NCBI RefSeq assembly: GCF_000003815.2
Contig: NC_049990.1
Span: forward strand, 14,344,533 to 14,408,532
Source: Branchiostoma floridae
Lineage: Eukaryota > Chordata > Leptocardii > Amphioxiformes > Branchiostomatidae
Reading direction: 5' to 3'
Length of the DNA: 64,000 nucleotides
The position numbers and the translations under genes are program-made. Positions 24,852 through 36,599 of the stretch are shown in pieces; the first letter of the stretch is position 1, and every line of letters begins with the position of its first letter. The notes beneath the pieces are model-generated. The model searched no databases. It worked only from the letters and a program-made list of their open reading frames with translations, and was not told the DNA's origin.

Positions 24852-27116
24852 AAAAGAAGTTAAGCTTTCCCACCCGTACGGTTCCCCTATTTGGCCATGT
24901 TCGATTTCATGTCGGAGCCTAACGGACCTTCACATGGTGTTGGTATAACTCTATGTGAGTTTTGTATGCAGTAGACCGATGTATTTCTCGTGAAATGCAG
25001 AGGGAATACCCGCGAAATCTAGCCTGCTATCTTTTTCTTCTCGTTTCATAAAATACTTTTGCTGACCGTTTTCAATTTGTGAGTCGCTATACACAAGCGA
25101 CCAGTTCGTACAGTCTTCGTCGGGAAGCCCGATACAGGGTAGCCTGGATACCAGTCCCTCGCTCTAAACTATAGCCCTTTCGCGCTAATCTATAGTCCTT
25201 GCGCCAGAGAACGTTAGAAGCCCCAGTCTTTATTTGCACCCAGAGGTAATTGGCACCCGGAGAGATAACCAGGGCCCGCGTACTGTGTTCTGATAGTATG
25301 TTACCTACGGTCACTGGTTTTTAATTGCAATACAGCTCTATCGCAGTAATAGGTCGAATGGATTTTAATTTTGGATTCAAAATAGTTCTTTTGTCGCCTA
25401 ATGTGCCTTCAACGTTTTCCGATCATTTGGTAATATGGGTACATTAAGGTGTAGTGTATAGAACCAAAACAATGACATATTTTTTATTCATTTGTGTGTT
25501 GAGCTTTTATCTTTTTGACGAGATTGTTGCCATTACCTTCATTACATACTATAGGAGCAAGGTTTTGAGCTATGTTACGCAATCTGCTACAAATTATTCC
25601 AATAAGGCAAACCTAACTTTTTTTTTCAAAAAGAATGGCTTATTCAGCTTAACGTGCCAAGAGAGCTATGGTGAGCTGATGTTGAGAGGTCCTGTTCAAT
25701 TACTATTCCTTTCCTACTATTGGTCACTCGGTGGTCAACGGTCAACATTTGCACTTTCTGCATGCAGGTCGTTTGATAAGCAATTGGAGGGCTGTTTCAG
25801 ACCGCTTCTTTCTTTTCAGATTTTGTCTGATGTAATGGGACCTTAGGAGTTAACAGAAATGGCGACTTGTTATGAAAACACATTGTTAGAAGCGCCACGG
25901 ATTTTATGGACTTGTTCTCACCACAATCTTATCCAGGTCCGTTATGAGACATCTTCTGCATCCCTTAAGGACCCCTCTCACTTGACGTGCGGCACGCTTG
26001 CTTTACCAAGACCACAGTTAATAAAATTATGCATAGACTAGATAGAAGGCGACTTTGACCATTTTCTATTCCATGAACTGTCATAGCCTCTTAACTATTC
26101 ATATCCATTGTTTCTTTAGTTCAATGTTTCCTGCGATCGTGCCGTTCCTTTGCTAGTATCACATAGTAGTAATAGTTTGACAGTGTGCAAATGCACAATA
26201 TATTTTTCATGCATATGGCTCTGCCTAGCAATGCAAGGTTTTGAATTGTCTTTATTACATTGTTACATCGTGAAATGTGCGTTGCTTTAAACAAAATCAA
26301 GTCATTACTTTTGTTGATCCCTTCATTAATAATAAATTAATATCCGTAAAGACAGATTCCAATCTTTCTGAACCTGCAGTTTACGGGTAACACTTAGTTG
26401 TCTAAGACATGTCAGTTTACTCAAGAGATTGTCAAGAAAATAGGGTATCTGAACAAATATTTACCGTCTGTACATCAGAGAAAAAATGAAATCACTTACT
26501 CCTGCATCTATGTAGCAAATCCCTATTCTACTTTCTGACCGGATTAAGAGAAGTAACAGTTTCTTTTGACTGTTTTGATCAAATGTTTCTAAGGAACATG
26601 TCTCCTGCCTGCTCCATATCTTAATTCCTTTTGTCGGATATGCTTTTGTGACTGCTTTCCTCAGCTGTCAATCTGTGAATTTGAGCCCTTCTGGCATATA
26701 AGTAGTCCACTGTTGTATGTATATTATGTATGTATTTATGTCATACTATACAATATGCAATGTATGCATACACGTGTCTGTGTCTGCTTCACACCTTACC
26801 TTAGGCTTTCTATTTATTTTATGTGTGGGTTGCAGTGTCATTCTTCATCCATTCATTCATTCATTGGCTACAGGTTGCTGCTCAGAGAATACCACGGATG
26901 GAAAGGACTAGGAGAGGTATACGTAGTGAGCAAGTATGGTCTAGTTTCGCTCGCGCTGATGGAAGAAGCAGCTGCAAGATGTAGCCAGAATTGAGAGCGT
27001 ACCGAAGGGCATGAAATTTGAACATAACAAGTAGATTCACAAGACACTGGCTGCAACCAGGATTAACCACTGATCGACTGAACCACATCCAACTTACAAG
27101 TTTATTTGTTTATTAA

Positions 27117-28086
27117 CCCTCAAACCACCGTATGGGGTCAAAACTGACCCCAGGCGTATATCGATGTGTGCCATCATGGCATTTCTGGTCGAAAACAAAT
27201 TTCCTCCCATGAGTTTGTTTGTATATATGTCCTATAACTTCTTATAAGTTTTTAACGAGATTGGCTCATTATTGATTAAGTTATCTCAGAAAGTTTATGT
27301 ATGGTCCAGTGGGGTCAAAACTGACCCCAGCATTTCTTTAAACAAACTTTTGCGTCCCACACCTGAACTACTTATTGTAGGATCACGAAATTTTCAGAGA
27401 AGGATGTACATGTAAGCCAAAATCATTGTAACAAATTTTGTGCCAATATCATGTTATATGGCGACATTATGACGTCATTTAGGTAATCTCGGCCGCCATC
27501 TTGGATTTTGCCTGATGACGTCATTAAATAAGCATAAATTATGAATACTGAGTTATGAAATTTACGTTGAATTTCATAAGATGTGATAAACAACTGATAT
27601 CTGCTAAGAAAACCTTAAAATTTAAATGTTTAATACAAAATTAGAAAACTTAATGATAATAATAAGTAATAGATATGTCTGTCAGAATTTCGTTGCCATG
27701 GCAACATGAAAAATGATGGACATACTTTGTTCATTGAAAATTTTTGCTTTCAGCATTTTCCAAAAAGTAACCAAGTTTGGTGGCCCTAGCATGAGCCATT
27801 CAGGTGCTATACGGCATTGAAGTTGGCATCAAAAACCTCCTTCCAGGTCTGAATAGCATTGGTGCAAAATGTGGTCCTCATGATCATTGGCATAAATTAT
27901 GATAATAAGCTAGAAATATTCTCACCTAATCATGTCAGACTGTTCCACATAGATTAATGAAACTAAACATATATACAAATCACAAAAAGAGTCACACAAA
28001 AAACTGTATTTGTACGAAATGTTTTGGGGTCAGTTTTGACCCCATACGGTAATCTACGTCACAAAAAAGCTACGGTGGTTTGAGGG
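27117..28086. mobile_element. piggyBac-like miniature element, TTAA target site
   Basis: It is flanked by TTAA at 27113-27116 and 28087-28090. The termini are CCCTCAAACCACCGTA and its complement TACGGTGGTTTGAGGG-like end, and CCCT next to TTAA is the piggyBac hallmark. Subterminal GGGTCAAAACTGACCCC palindromes occur near 27137 and 27312, with a related one at 28025. There is no transposase ORF, so it is non-autonomous. It is absent from the left arm, where the uninterrupted TTAA site lies near 15198. Internally it carries GTTGCCATGGCAAC (27692-27705), TGACGTCA (27470-27477 and 27516-27523) and a CCGCCATCTTGG word, all also found in the 34473-35405 element. Confidence 0.9.
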
Positions 28087-28819
28087 TTAAGATTCAACAC
28101 AGAAGTGTAAGGGGCGAGGGAACAGGTAATGACACCTTTGCCGGCCCTCGCCCCGACTTAAAAATACAAGTGTGATTCAGCTAACGAAATATAGAAACGG
28201 TCCATTACTTTTATGTAGAACGCAGTTTTGAGTGTAATCATTAGTTTCATGTGTTAGACGAACACAAACTGTTTTAACGTTTCCTTTTATCATCCTTTAC
28301 TCCTGGGGTGGCTGGAAAGTTAAGAAATCGGCCAAATAGACGGATAACATGCAAGAGGGGTTTGTCCGTTATAGGAGTACATTTTGCTCAGGTCGGCAAA
28401 CTGTAAACCTTTAGCGGACTAACTCCTCCGACATAATATCTGTCTATTAGGCCTATTTCTTTTTCCAGCCGCTTTTAGTAGTCACAGCTTATAAATGCAC
28501 CACGTATTTACTGATAGCGTCTACGAAAATTATCATCCTTTGATATTGCCAAGAAGAGTAAGATATGTATTGTCTGCTTTTCAACACACCCTGTCATGTA
28601 TGTATGAAAGGAATACGCCTACCTTGTGAAAGATATCGATGTAGTTCAAAATTGATCATCATAATTCAAGGAGCTAAGTATCATAAACAGGTATGATTGA
28701 TGACTACGCTGTAACGTCTTATTCAATTGAGTAGTTCTTTTGTGATCCATTGAACAGGTTGACAAAATATTTGTGCAAAATCTACTTGTCATGTACTTTT
28801 ATTTTCCCTAGTAGGGGCA

Positions 28820-29140
28820 GTCGCCCCATACTGGCCCACCACGGGCGATTGTCCTGTCAGGGCGATCGCCCCCAGGTACTGCAAGGACTGACAGGGCGAT
28901 CGCCCCCAAATCCTGACAGGGCGATCGCCCCCAAGCCCTGGCAGGGCGATCGCCCCCAAACACTGACAGGGCAATCGCCCCCCAAGTTCTGATCACAGGG
29001 CGATCGCCCCAAGCACTGACAGGGCGATCGCCCCCAAGTCCTGACAGGGCGATCGCCCCCAAGTCTTCTTCACTCTGATGAAATCAAGACGAGATGACTG
29101 GACAATTCAGACTTTGTACAGGGCAATCGCCCCCACAAGT
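28820..29140. repeat. GCGATCGC minisatellite, right copy
   Basis: Reverse-complement copy of the 14150-14470 array, with apparently the same unit order and variants. Lack of unit gain or loss between arms suggests the duplication is recent, or that the arms are kept alike. Confidence 0.9.
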
Positions 29141-29289
29141 CAATATTCCTGGGACTTGAGTCTCTTCAAATATTGCATTCCAATCCAAAATGACTTGATT
29201 TTCAAAGAAATTCAGACTTCGTTTTCTGATTATCACGTCGAAAAAAAAGGAATAAAATAGATTTTCCTTTATTATTTTGGATTCTGTTA

Positions 29290-31552
29290 CTTCTAGAAAG
29301 GGTAGGTCTTGGGTCATAATCACAAGCGACCTACGTGACATGATCAAGACCAAACATGGTCACCATTGGCTGCAAAGTTGTTTTCTTTTCACTTCTTGTC
29401 TTCAATTTTCAGAGGTAAATAATGGAAATAAGTGGAAAATAACAGTAAATTCAGTTGAATTTTTTAAACAGATACGTGACTAAAGCAATTTCACAAAGTT
29501 TGAAAATTATTCCATTTTCTTATGTTTGCAACTGGTTGTTAACGGACATTATTTGTTTTGTAAAAATCGTCAATTTCGGTTCTAACAATATATTTCCTTG
29601 CTACATAACTGCTAATGAGAAATTCTAGTTTTTGTTCTGTCACCTGTGATAATATCAAGTTAGGAACAATATTAATGTATTGTAGTCTCACAAACCTTCG
29701 TACAATTTGCCTTTTTTTACTATCGGCGTTGAATACCTACTCTATGAGAGATAAAGACGCAATGTTTTCTCTAAGATTATGATTGATAAGTCTGAGAGAT
29801 TTGCACTCTGCCTCATAAGCAACTGGCTTTTTAATTTCGGCCACGCTTTCACCGCTGCACCTACTGTCCATTTTAACTGGATAATATGATACTTTAACCA
29901 GTATCTTATACATGTACTGGTACATGGGGTGATAAAAAGATGTCGCTGCTTTGGCTTGTTGAAGTTGTTCATTTCTTTGAATTTAAAACCTTTCAGTTCC
30001 TTTTTTAAACCTTTATTTTTGCTGCTGTTTTATACATCTCAAAGTTACAGTGTCTTTACCTTTCCATTGGTGATACTATATATTCAAAAATTAATGGGAC
30101 GATGTTCTTTTCCTGAAACAATTATCCACGAATACATCCTCAAGACCAGTCCTCTGGGTTAAAAGCAAAGTCTAAATTTGATTAAAATCTATGTACTTAT
30201 AAGAACTAAGAATGTATAAGTAAAGCAGTAGCAATCTTGTAATAGTCAATTTTTGCGTTAGAGATATGTAGTTAAATAGCTTTTTTTTTTGCTCGCAAAT
30301 AAGGCGTTTCCCTTTGTTTGGCTGTTAATTACGCCAGTTTTCTGTCTCGGCGTCACCACCATCCCACTTTGAGACACCCACAAAAACTCCGGCTTTGACG
30401 GCGGGGAAACTGGGGTTCGAGCTCGACCACGGACAACCCTGCTCCCCTCTCCAGTCCCAGATCTTTCACAACGGCGAGGTTGGGAATTGTACGCTGTAAC
30501 GGTGTCTGGGCCTACACAAAATTGTCTGCTTTGAATGTGCGGGTATGAGACTACAACCAGTTACGTACAGTGGCTATAAATTGACCAGAGAAATTCTCAT
30601 ATTATATACCACTGACATAGCTACGTCTGCAAATAACAATGCAAATTCTATCATGTAACGTTACTAAAATGTGTTCAACACAAGAACTACAAAAGAATAT
30701 GTTCATATTTCATTCTAAATGAAACATTTATGGAGAACCTGTTCACAATTTTTAGAACAAGAAATTTGTACCATCTCCTGACGAGAGTTCTGGCTCAGCT
30801 TTTACGGACGGAAGCCGTAATCAGCAATCTTCTCTTGGAGTATGGCATAAATATGTTGAAAAACAATAGGTACACTTGATCTACCCACTAACAAGTTTGA
30901 TATCGAGGTTTTAGTCATCAACATGCAATAAAATATATATTTACAAACCCATATGAGTGGAATGCATCAAAGTTACTGTTAGCATATCCAACAGACTTTT
31001 TCAATTAGCAGATATCCGAGTAGACAAGCAAAAAGCACAGTGATAAACAGCAGGGTGGACCGTGATCCTTCCTTTCGTTTACTTCTCCCGCTCGATTGCA
31101 GGTTCACAATTTACTTGCATATCTGAATCCGATTAACAAAACGTAACTTAAATTTATTTCAAGAGGACACCAGTCAAGTTTTGTCAGTTCTAGAAGCCCA
31201 TTCGAGATAACTTCCAATTTGCTACGCTCCAAAACTCCAAGGACACTTTCCACATACTAAATATCTAATTACAAAGGAAAGGTTAAAACTAGTTGGCTAT
31301 TGATGATATTATTAAACTAGAGTTCGGCGACCTCATACCTCCATGAAATATTCAGTGTTTTTGTCGATTTTATGTTTGTTGATGATGACTTGTATGTAAT
31401 GGTATTCGTGTTATTTCTACTAGTTGTGTGGATAGTTATCACATGGGCACCATGGTAACATGCAACAGGTGTGGGGAATCTTTATGATGTTTACATTATC
31501 ACGTTATGATGGTACTGGCAACTTGCAAATAAATGCTCTACGATGTCAACTG
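29290..31552. other. Unassigned DNA right of the inverted duplication
   Basis: No supported gene. The open frame at 29929-30162 is hydrophobic but lacks homology I recognise. The segment near 29720-29780 is a diverged relative of 32710-32770, so both are probably old repeats. Confidence 0.5.
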
Positions 31553-32345
31553 TATATCGCAGATGTAGGGGTGATTTCTTATATTATTACATCAATTATA
31601 TCGACAGATACGAGGCCCAAAATCTAATCACTTCCAGCTATCATCACACTCCACCAACACTCTAAGTATGAAACCAATCCACCCTGCCTTTCTTGAGTCG
31701 AGGCTATCATTTCCCCCAAACAGTTGTTGTCAACTGATAAAAAAAAATATGTTCATGGCTATCACTGGCGAAACAAATCACCTCACCATCTGCTTGGAGA
31801 TAAGGTGATTAACAAAGAGGGAAACCACGATGACTGTTCCAATATATCGCAGATATAGGGGTGATTTCTTATATTATTACATCGATTATATCGACAGATA
31901 CGAGGCCCAAAATATAATATCACTTCCAGCTATCATCACACCCCACCAACACATCAAGTATGAAACCAATCCACCCAGCCGTTCTTGAGTCGAGGCTATC
32001 ATTTCCCCCAAACAGTTGTTGTCAACTGATTAAAAAAAAAACATATGTTCATGGCTATCACTGACGAAACAAATCACCTCACCACCTGCTTGGAGATAAG
32101 GTGATTAACAAAGAGGGAAACCACGATGCCTGTACCAATATATCGCAGATATAGGGGTGATTTCTGATATTATTACATCGATTATAACGACAGATACGGC
32201 GCCCAAAATCTCATCAATTCGAGCTTTCATCACATCCCAACAACACAACAAGTATGAAACCAAACCATCCAGCCGTTCTTGAGTAATCATCTACACAGAC
32301 AGAGACGTCGACACATAACAGAAAATATAACCTCCATTCCATGAC
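31553..32345. repeat. Tandem array, unit about 290-296 bp, 2.5 copies
   Basis: TATATCGCAGAT-AGGGGTG recurs at 31553, 31843 and 32139 with the following 200 bp conserved. The units carry a CTGCTTGGAGATAAGGTG word that resembles the CTCCAAGCAGA terminus of the foldback family. The last unit is cut short and ends near a CCTCCATTCC...TGGAGG inverted repeat (32330-32358). Confidence 0.8.
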
Positions 32346-33629
32346 ATTTCATGGAGGTAAATATAATTTATGCTGCATATCTAAGTCACGTATATTATTC
32401 TATTGCAGAGGAGTTGAATGACTTTGCAAGTTTTTTTAAAGATAAAAAGATCATAGGTATAGATAAGAAAGTAGTAGGAAGCATTCTATACCACAATATG
32501 TACAACCCAAGAATCATAGCCTGAGCTTGGTGATAATGTTCAACTTTTTCTATATGTCTCCAGTTAGGAAAATTCATTTGTCCGAATAAAACACAAAGTT
32601 TTACCAGTTTCCCTGGTCCGTCGTACTCCGTTGTACAACTGAAGCATAATGGCCCTTAGGTGTATCCAGCATCCCAGATTTGTTATTGTAGATTCCTAGC
32701 TGAGGCTTTTTTATTATCATCGTTGGATACCTGCTCTGTTTGTGATAAAGATGCAATTTTGGTAAAGAAAAATCATGGTAAAGGCGTCTGTTGGTTTTTT
32801 TTATGCTCAACTGTGTGGCAGGTATGAATGCGAAATGTAATGGACCTCATCTACCGCTTGTACCATAACACATTTTTAGATTGACCTTGTTGTCTGATCT
32901 ACTAGTCTACACTCCTAATCAGAAAAATGAAGTGTATCAGCGTTGATATTGGCTTTTGTCTTTTACTTGTGGCTAGGCTACTTGTTAAAACTCCCGGTAT
33001 GAGCTAATGATGCATCTAGCTCATGAACATTATTAGGCACTATAACTGGCTTCTTAGAAATTTCTATGTGACCAAACCTTCAAGCATTAAATGCATTTAC
33101 AGCCAAGGGTTTTCCAGTGGGGACGAGTAGCTTTTGTCAAATCCCTCTGGAAATGCATGACCTCATGTTTTTGTTGATGGTGGTATGTCATTTGCAAAAA
33201 GAAGTTTATACTCTCTGGAAGTTATTCGGGAAAAAAAATTCTTCTGTACTTTGGTTCTACTTAATCAGCACCTGTTGATTACAAATAGAAATCGGTCAAT
33301 CTATAATATTACCATCATAGTGACCTTTGAGTGAATGATAACAGAAGTAAAACATTACTAGAAGATGGATAAAGTTTGTAATCATAAAGGACAGCTATAT
33401 TACCTTATATAAGTCAGATTATTTCACTTCTTAAGAAACAGCACAACACTTCTTTTATTATGCTAACAGAATATCAATAAACTCGATTAATAAATTCTTT
33501 AAAAAACCAAAATCACTTCTTACCTTTATGATTTGCTCAGTAGAGTCCTGTTATCCAGTACATTTTCCTGAGAACGGTCTGGAATTTTTTTTTGTATGTG
33601 CCAATACCCCAAAAAGGGATCCAACCAAT
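32346..33629. other. Unassigned DNA
   Basis: AT-rich, with no gene or clear repeat boundary that I can support. Confidence 0.5.
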
Positions 33630-34468
33630 CTAAATCTTTGCAATATTCATCCTTCTTTTATCTAAACAGTTGTTAATTGTCGCATCTCCAGCAACAAATT
33701 GATGCTGAATCTTTCCCAAACTTTTGAAAACAACGAATAATTGATCAACAACTGCTTTAACATTTTCTGCTTTATCTGAAATTCTATTGAGGACACTGAA
33801 ATATGTCGGTGTTAGTAGAGAAGATGCACGTCCTGGAGTGTACTGCATTGTTGTCCGATCCGTATAAGGGAGGAGGGACTTGGCTTATTCCAGGCAGATG
33901 TCGTTTCAATTGGCGGTCCAGTTCTTGTTTGTTGCATTCTAAGTCGTAGTCATAGCCTGTTGCATCCAGATTGTTAATCAGCTCTTGTTTTCTTAGACCT
34001 TAAAATGGTGCAGTCCCTCCCCTTGCCCCAGCTGGAAGAGTTGTCACGATCATTCGCCTTTCTTCCAGGGACCTGACGTCTAGGCGGAAACAATACCCCA
34101 GGATGCCGGGCCCAGGCCCGTGAAGCGATCTATGGGGGCACCGCAGCCTGCCGAGCAGCCGTATGTCCCCTGATGCTGCTCTCCCATCTCCACCCACTGT
34201 GCCGGGTTATCTCCGGTAAAGAAACGAATGACATCGGTCAGGTTTACATCTTTGTATCCTGCCTTCTCCATCGTTACAATGTCTGCCCTCTCGGATTGTG
34301 CATACTTTAGTTGTTCTGCGAATATGGATCTGCACCTGGCCAGCAGGAATACTTCTGGTTACTCCACTATGCTTTGCACATTCATCGACTTACCCTTCTC
34401 CCTGATCTCCTCTGATGTATAGTAAATGGCAGGGTCAAACAGCGCATGGACAGTGACGACCAGGTTTA
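33630..34468 (-). pseudogene. Broken ORF of an unnamed multi-copy metazoan element
   Basis: Read leftwards from the TTAA of the neighbouring miniature element, the minus strand gives one discontinuous protein. The first block is NLVVTVHALFDPA, broken by one stop near 34362. Next comes a FFTGDNPAQWVEMGEQ block with a Cys-containing motif (YGCSAGCGA). After a frame change comes a block that resembles a short SAP-like helix pair (LRKQELINNLDATGY...ELDRQLKRHL). Last comes TPGRASSLLTPTYFSVLNRI with QFVAGDAT. The pieces are colinear, so they come from a single ancestral ORF. I recall similar FFTGD...C-x-C...SAP-like...GDAT proteins in several invertebrate genomes but cannot name the family. At least one stop and two frameshifts make it non-functional. 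Confidence 0.5.
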
Positions 34469-34472
34469 TTAA

Positions 34473-35405
34473 CCCTATTCAGAAAGGGGGGGCGGGGGGC
34501 TTTTGAGGCCCGCGCTAACTTCGATGTCCTATAACGCCAGAACGCCTTACGCTAAAGCCACCAAATTTGGTGAGTTTTCCTAAAATATTGTTGGCAACAA
34601 TTTTGCGAAGTTTGACAAATTTTCAATTTTTTCGTGTTGCCATGGCAACCGTTTGCTGACAGGCAGTTTTGCCAAAAATCACTATTTTTGGTTCTAACAA
34701 TGTATTTTTCACATTTATTTGCTATATTACTGCTATTTTGTTACATAAATAAAATCTTATATTATTAAGCATATCTTTCATAATTACATATGCATAAATT
34801 ATGCTAATTTGATGACGTCATCAGCCCAAAATCCAAGATGGCGGACCGTATGGCCAGATCAATAATAACAAGCTTATTTTCCCTTAAAGTTTGTAACTAC
34901 CTGGTATTTTTTCATCAAAAAGCATATAAATGAATGAATTTAGTCTATTTCCATTGCCCTTTTTGATTATTTGTTGCAAAGAAAGAAGTTTTAAAAATTC
35001 AAGGTGGTGGATATAATATGGCGGAGCCTATCTCGTATCTTAGATGTTCATGACGTCATTTTATGACGTCATCGATGTTGCTATTGGCAATACAAGTCGT
35101 TATAAACATTATTTTTCTGTTATCTGCACTTATTGTTACATTTTTGTGGTATAACTTGAAGTTTTCTGAGAATTCCCTTTTTTCATGGGTACGGCCAATA
35201 TAATCAAATTGATGACGTCTAAATTACGTCAACGTAACGTCAAACGTCAATTACTTGTCAGATATTATGTCGATATAATGTCCTAAAAATTTGGTGGCCT
35301 TACGGCACGTTGTTCGAGAGTTAGAGGACTTAGAAGTGGAGGGCCTCAAAAGCCCCCCCCCCCCCCCGGTCCAGGGATGACCAAAAAAGCCCGGTCTGAA
35401 TAGGG
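34473..35405. mobile_element. piggyBac-like miniature element, TTAA target site
   Basis: TTAA duplicates are at 34469-34472 and 35406-35409. The termini CCCTATTCAGA / TCTGAATAGGG are inverted. Inside them a G-rich/C-rich subterminal pair with GCTTTTGAGGCC / GGCCTCAAAAGC extends the symmetry. There is no ORF. It contains GTTGCCATGGCAAC at 34636-34649, TGACGTCA at 34813-34820, 35051-35058 and 35064-35071, and CCAAGATGGCGG at 34833-34844. Another TIR fragment of the same family lies at 50295-50340. It separates the relics on either side. Confidence 0.9.
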
Positions 35406-35800
35406 TTAACGTGCTGTGGTCGCGCCACTGGATAGAAATACCTTGCGGTAGTGATCTTGGGAAGCTTGTCTTGTTTCCTCGAATGTCGGACTTTTGTCAT
35501 CCTCGTTTAAGGATTTTAGCATTTTGGTGACTGGCTTTTCATCCACCTCTTTACACTTTGGCTGTGGTCTGACAAGGCCGTGGTATACATGCTTCTGTAG
35601 CAGTCTGAACGTTTCGGATTCAACTTCAGACCTGCCCAACAGAAACACGAAAACACCTCATTCAGCACTCGCAAGTGACCCTCAAACGTTGTTGTAAACA
35701 CGAGTACATCATTAAAATATGCCAGGCAAAACGGCGGTGGCATGGTGGTCAGTGTTTTTCTCGCCGGGTGAGTCAGGCAACATGGCCAAATGACCATGGG
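35406..35800 (-). pseudogene. Ty3/gypsy-type reverse transcriptase fragment
   Basis: The minus strand encodes PPFCLAYFNDVLVFTTTFEGH, then a helix ending AGLKLNPKR. This is the region around the catalytic YxDD box of Ty3/gypsy reverse transcriptases, with YFND in place of YLDD. The following FRLLQKHVYHG segment continues the family pattern but in another frame. One of the two active-site aspartates is lost and the frame is broken, so it is dead. No LTR, RNase H or integrase piece was identified nearby. Confidence 0.65.
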
Positions 35801-36256
35801 ACGGCGTTAAGACGGGGTCTGGCAGCTCGAAAGCGGTATTCCACTTCTGACACCAAGTGTTAGGTATAAATGACCACACAAAGACGCCCCTGAGTCTTAG
35901 GACAACCTAACAAAAACTGCCCATCTATTTGAAAGACCTAAAACTTATTTCTTTGAACAAGAATAGATAAGTTGACTATGATTGATTACGTGCTAGAGCG
36001 GGCGGTCACCGCACGCGAGAGAAGGGCTCCATGGCCAGGACACGATCGTTACTAGGTAAACAAATTCAAGTAAATACGCAACAACGGCTACACTCCAACA
36101 CATAACGTTACAATACATTATATTCGTAGAGTTTGAACCTTTTCGTGGGAAATCCTCACGACTTACAACGCAATGCCAAAGAATAATTCTGAAGCAAGAT
36201 ACAAATATAGGTAGCCTTAAAGACGCAAAAGTGTCACCTGCAGCATTCTGTGGAAA

Positions 36257-36598
36257 TCATTGCCCAGAAAACATCGGCTGTGGTACGCTTGCAGGTGTAC
36301 ATTGAATTTCTCTAGAGCAGGTTTCAGGCTGCTGACGAGAGGCCCTTTCAAGCGTTGTGTTTGAAGCGACTTTCAAAACCTTTTTTATGTTTCTCTTACT
36401 AGGCTGGATGGCCGTGTTTTCGTACATTAACCCTTGCACTATTCTACCGAGGGTGTCTATTTGGCTGCCAAAGCACGTCCTATCCAGTGGCTGTAAAAAG
36501 TGAGATGTGTGGGGAGGAAGGCCTAGTAGGGTATTGTTTCCCACGTTATCTTTATGTAAATATGTATTAGCCCCAAATAACTCACTTAAGTCACTCAA
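36257..36598 (-). pseudogene. Pogo/Tigger-type DDE transposase fragment
   Basis: The minus-strand frame has LLGLPPHTSHFLQPLDRTCFG, which is the LPPHTSHxLQPLDxxxFG signature of the DDE_1 core. It is followed by NTAIQPSKRNIKKVLKVA, the family's helix before the C-terminal region. Both the N-terminal and first catalytic parts are missing, so this is a fragment about 110 residues long. It belongs to the same superfamily as the relic at 12341-12772 but is in opposite orientation and is not a copy of it. Confidence 0.7.
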
Positions 36599-36599
36599 T

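Larger units (their letters stand above)
22397..29289 (-). repeat. Right arm of the 15.3 kb inverted duplication
   Basis: Reverse complement of 14001-20693, ending at ATTCTGTTA (29281-29289), after which similarity stops abruptly. It carries the 970 bp TTAA-flanked insertion at 27117-28086 and lacks the 740 bp left-arm segment. A short divergent patch lies near 25965-26020. Apart from these, differences are scattered single bases and poly-A/T length changes. No target-site duplication is visible outside the two outer ends. Confidence 0.93.

Noticed and set aside
14001-29289. Polinton/Maverick transposon with very long terminal repeats
   Set aside because: No polymerase, integrase, protease or capsid-like ORF lies in the arms or centre, and no 6 bp target duplication is visible.
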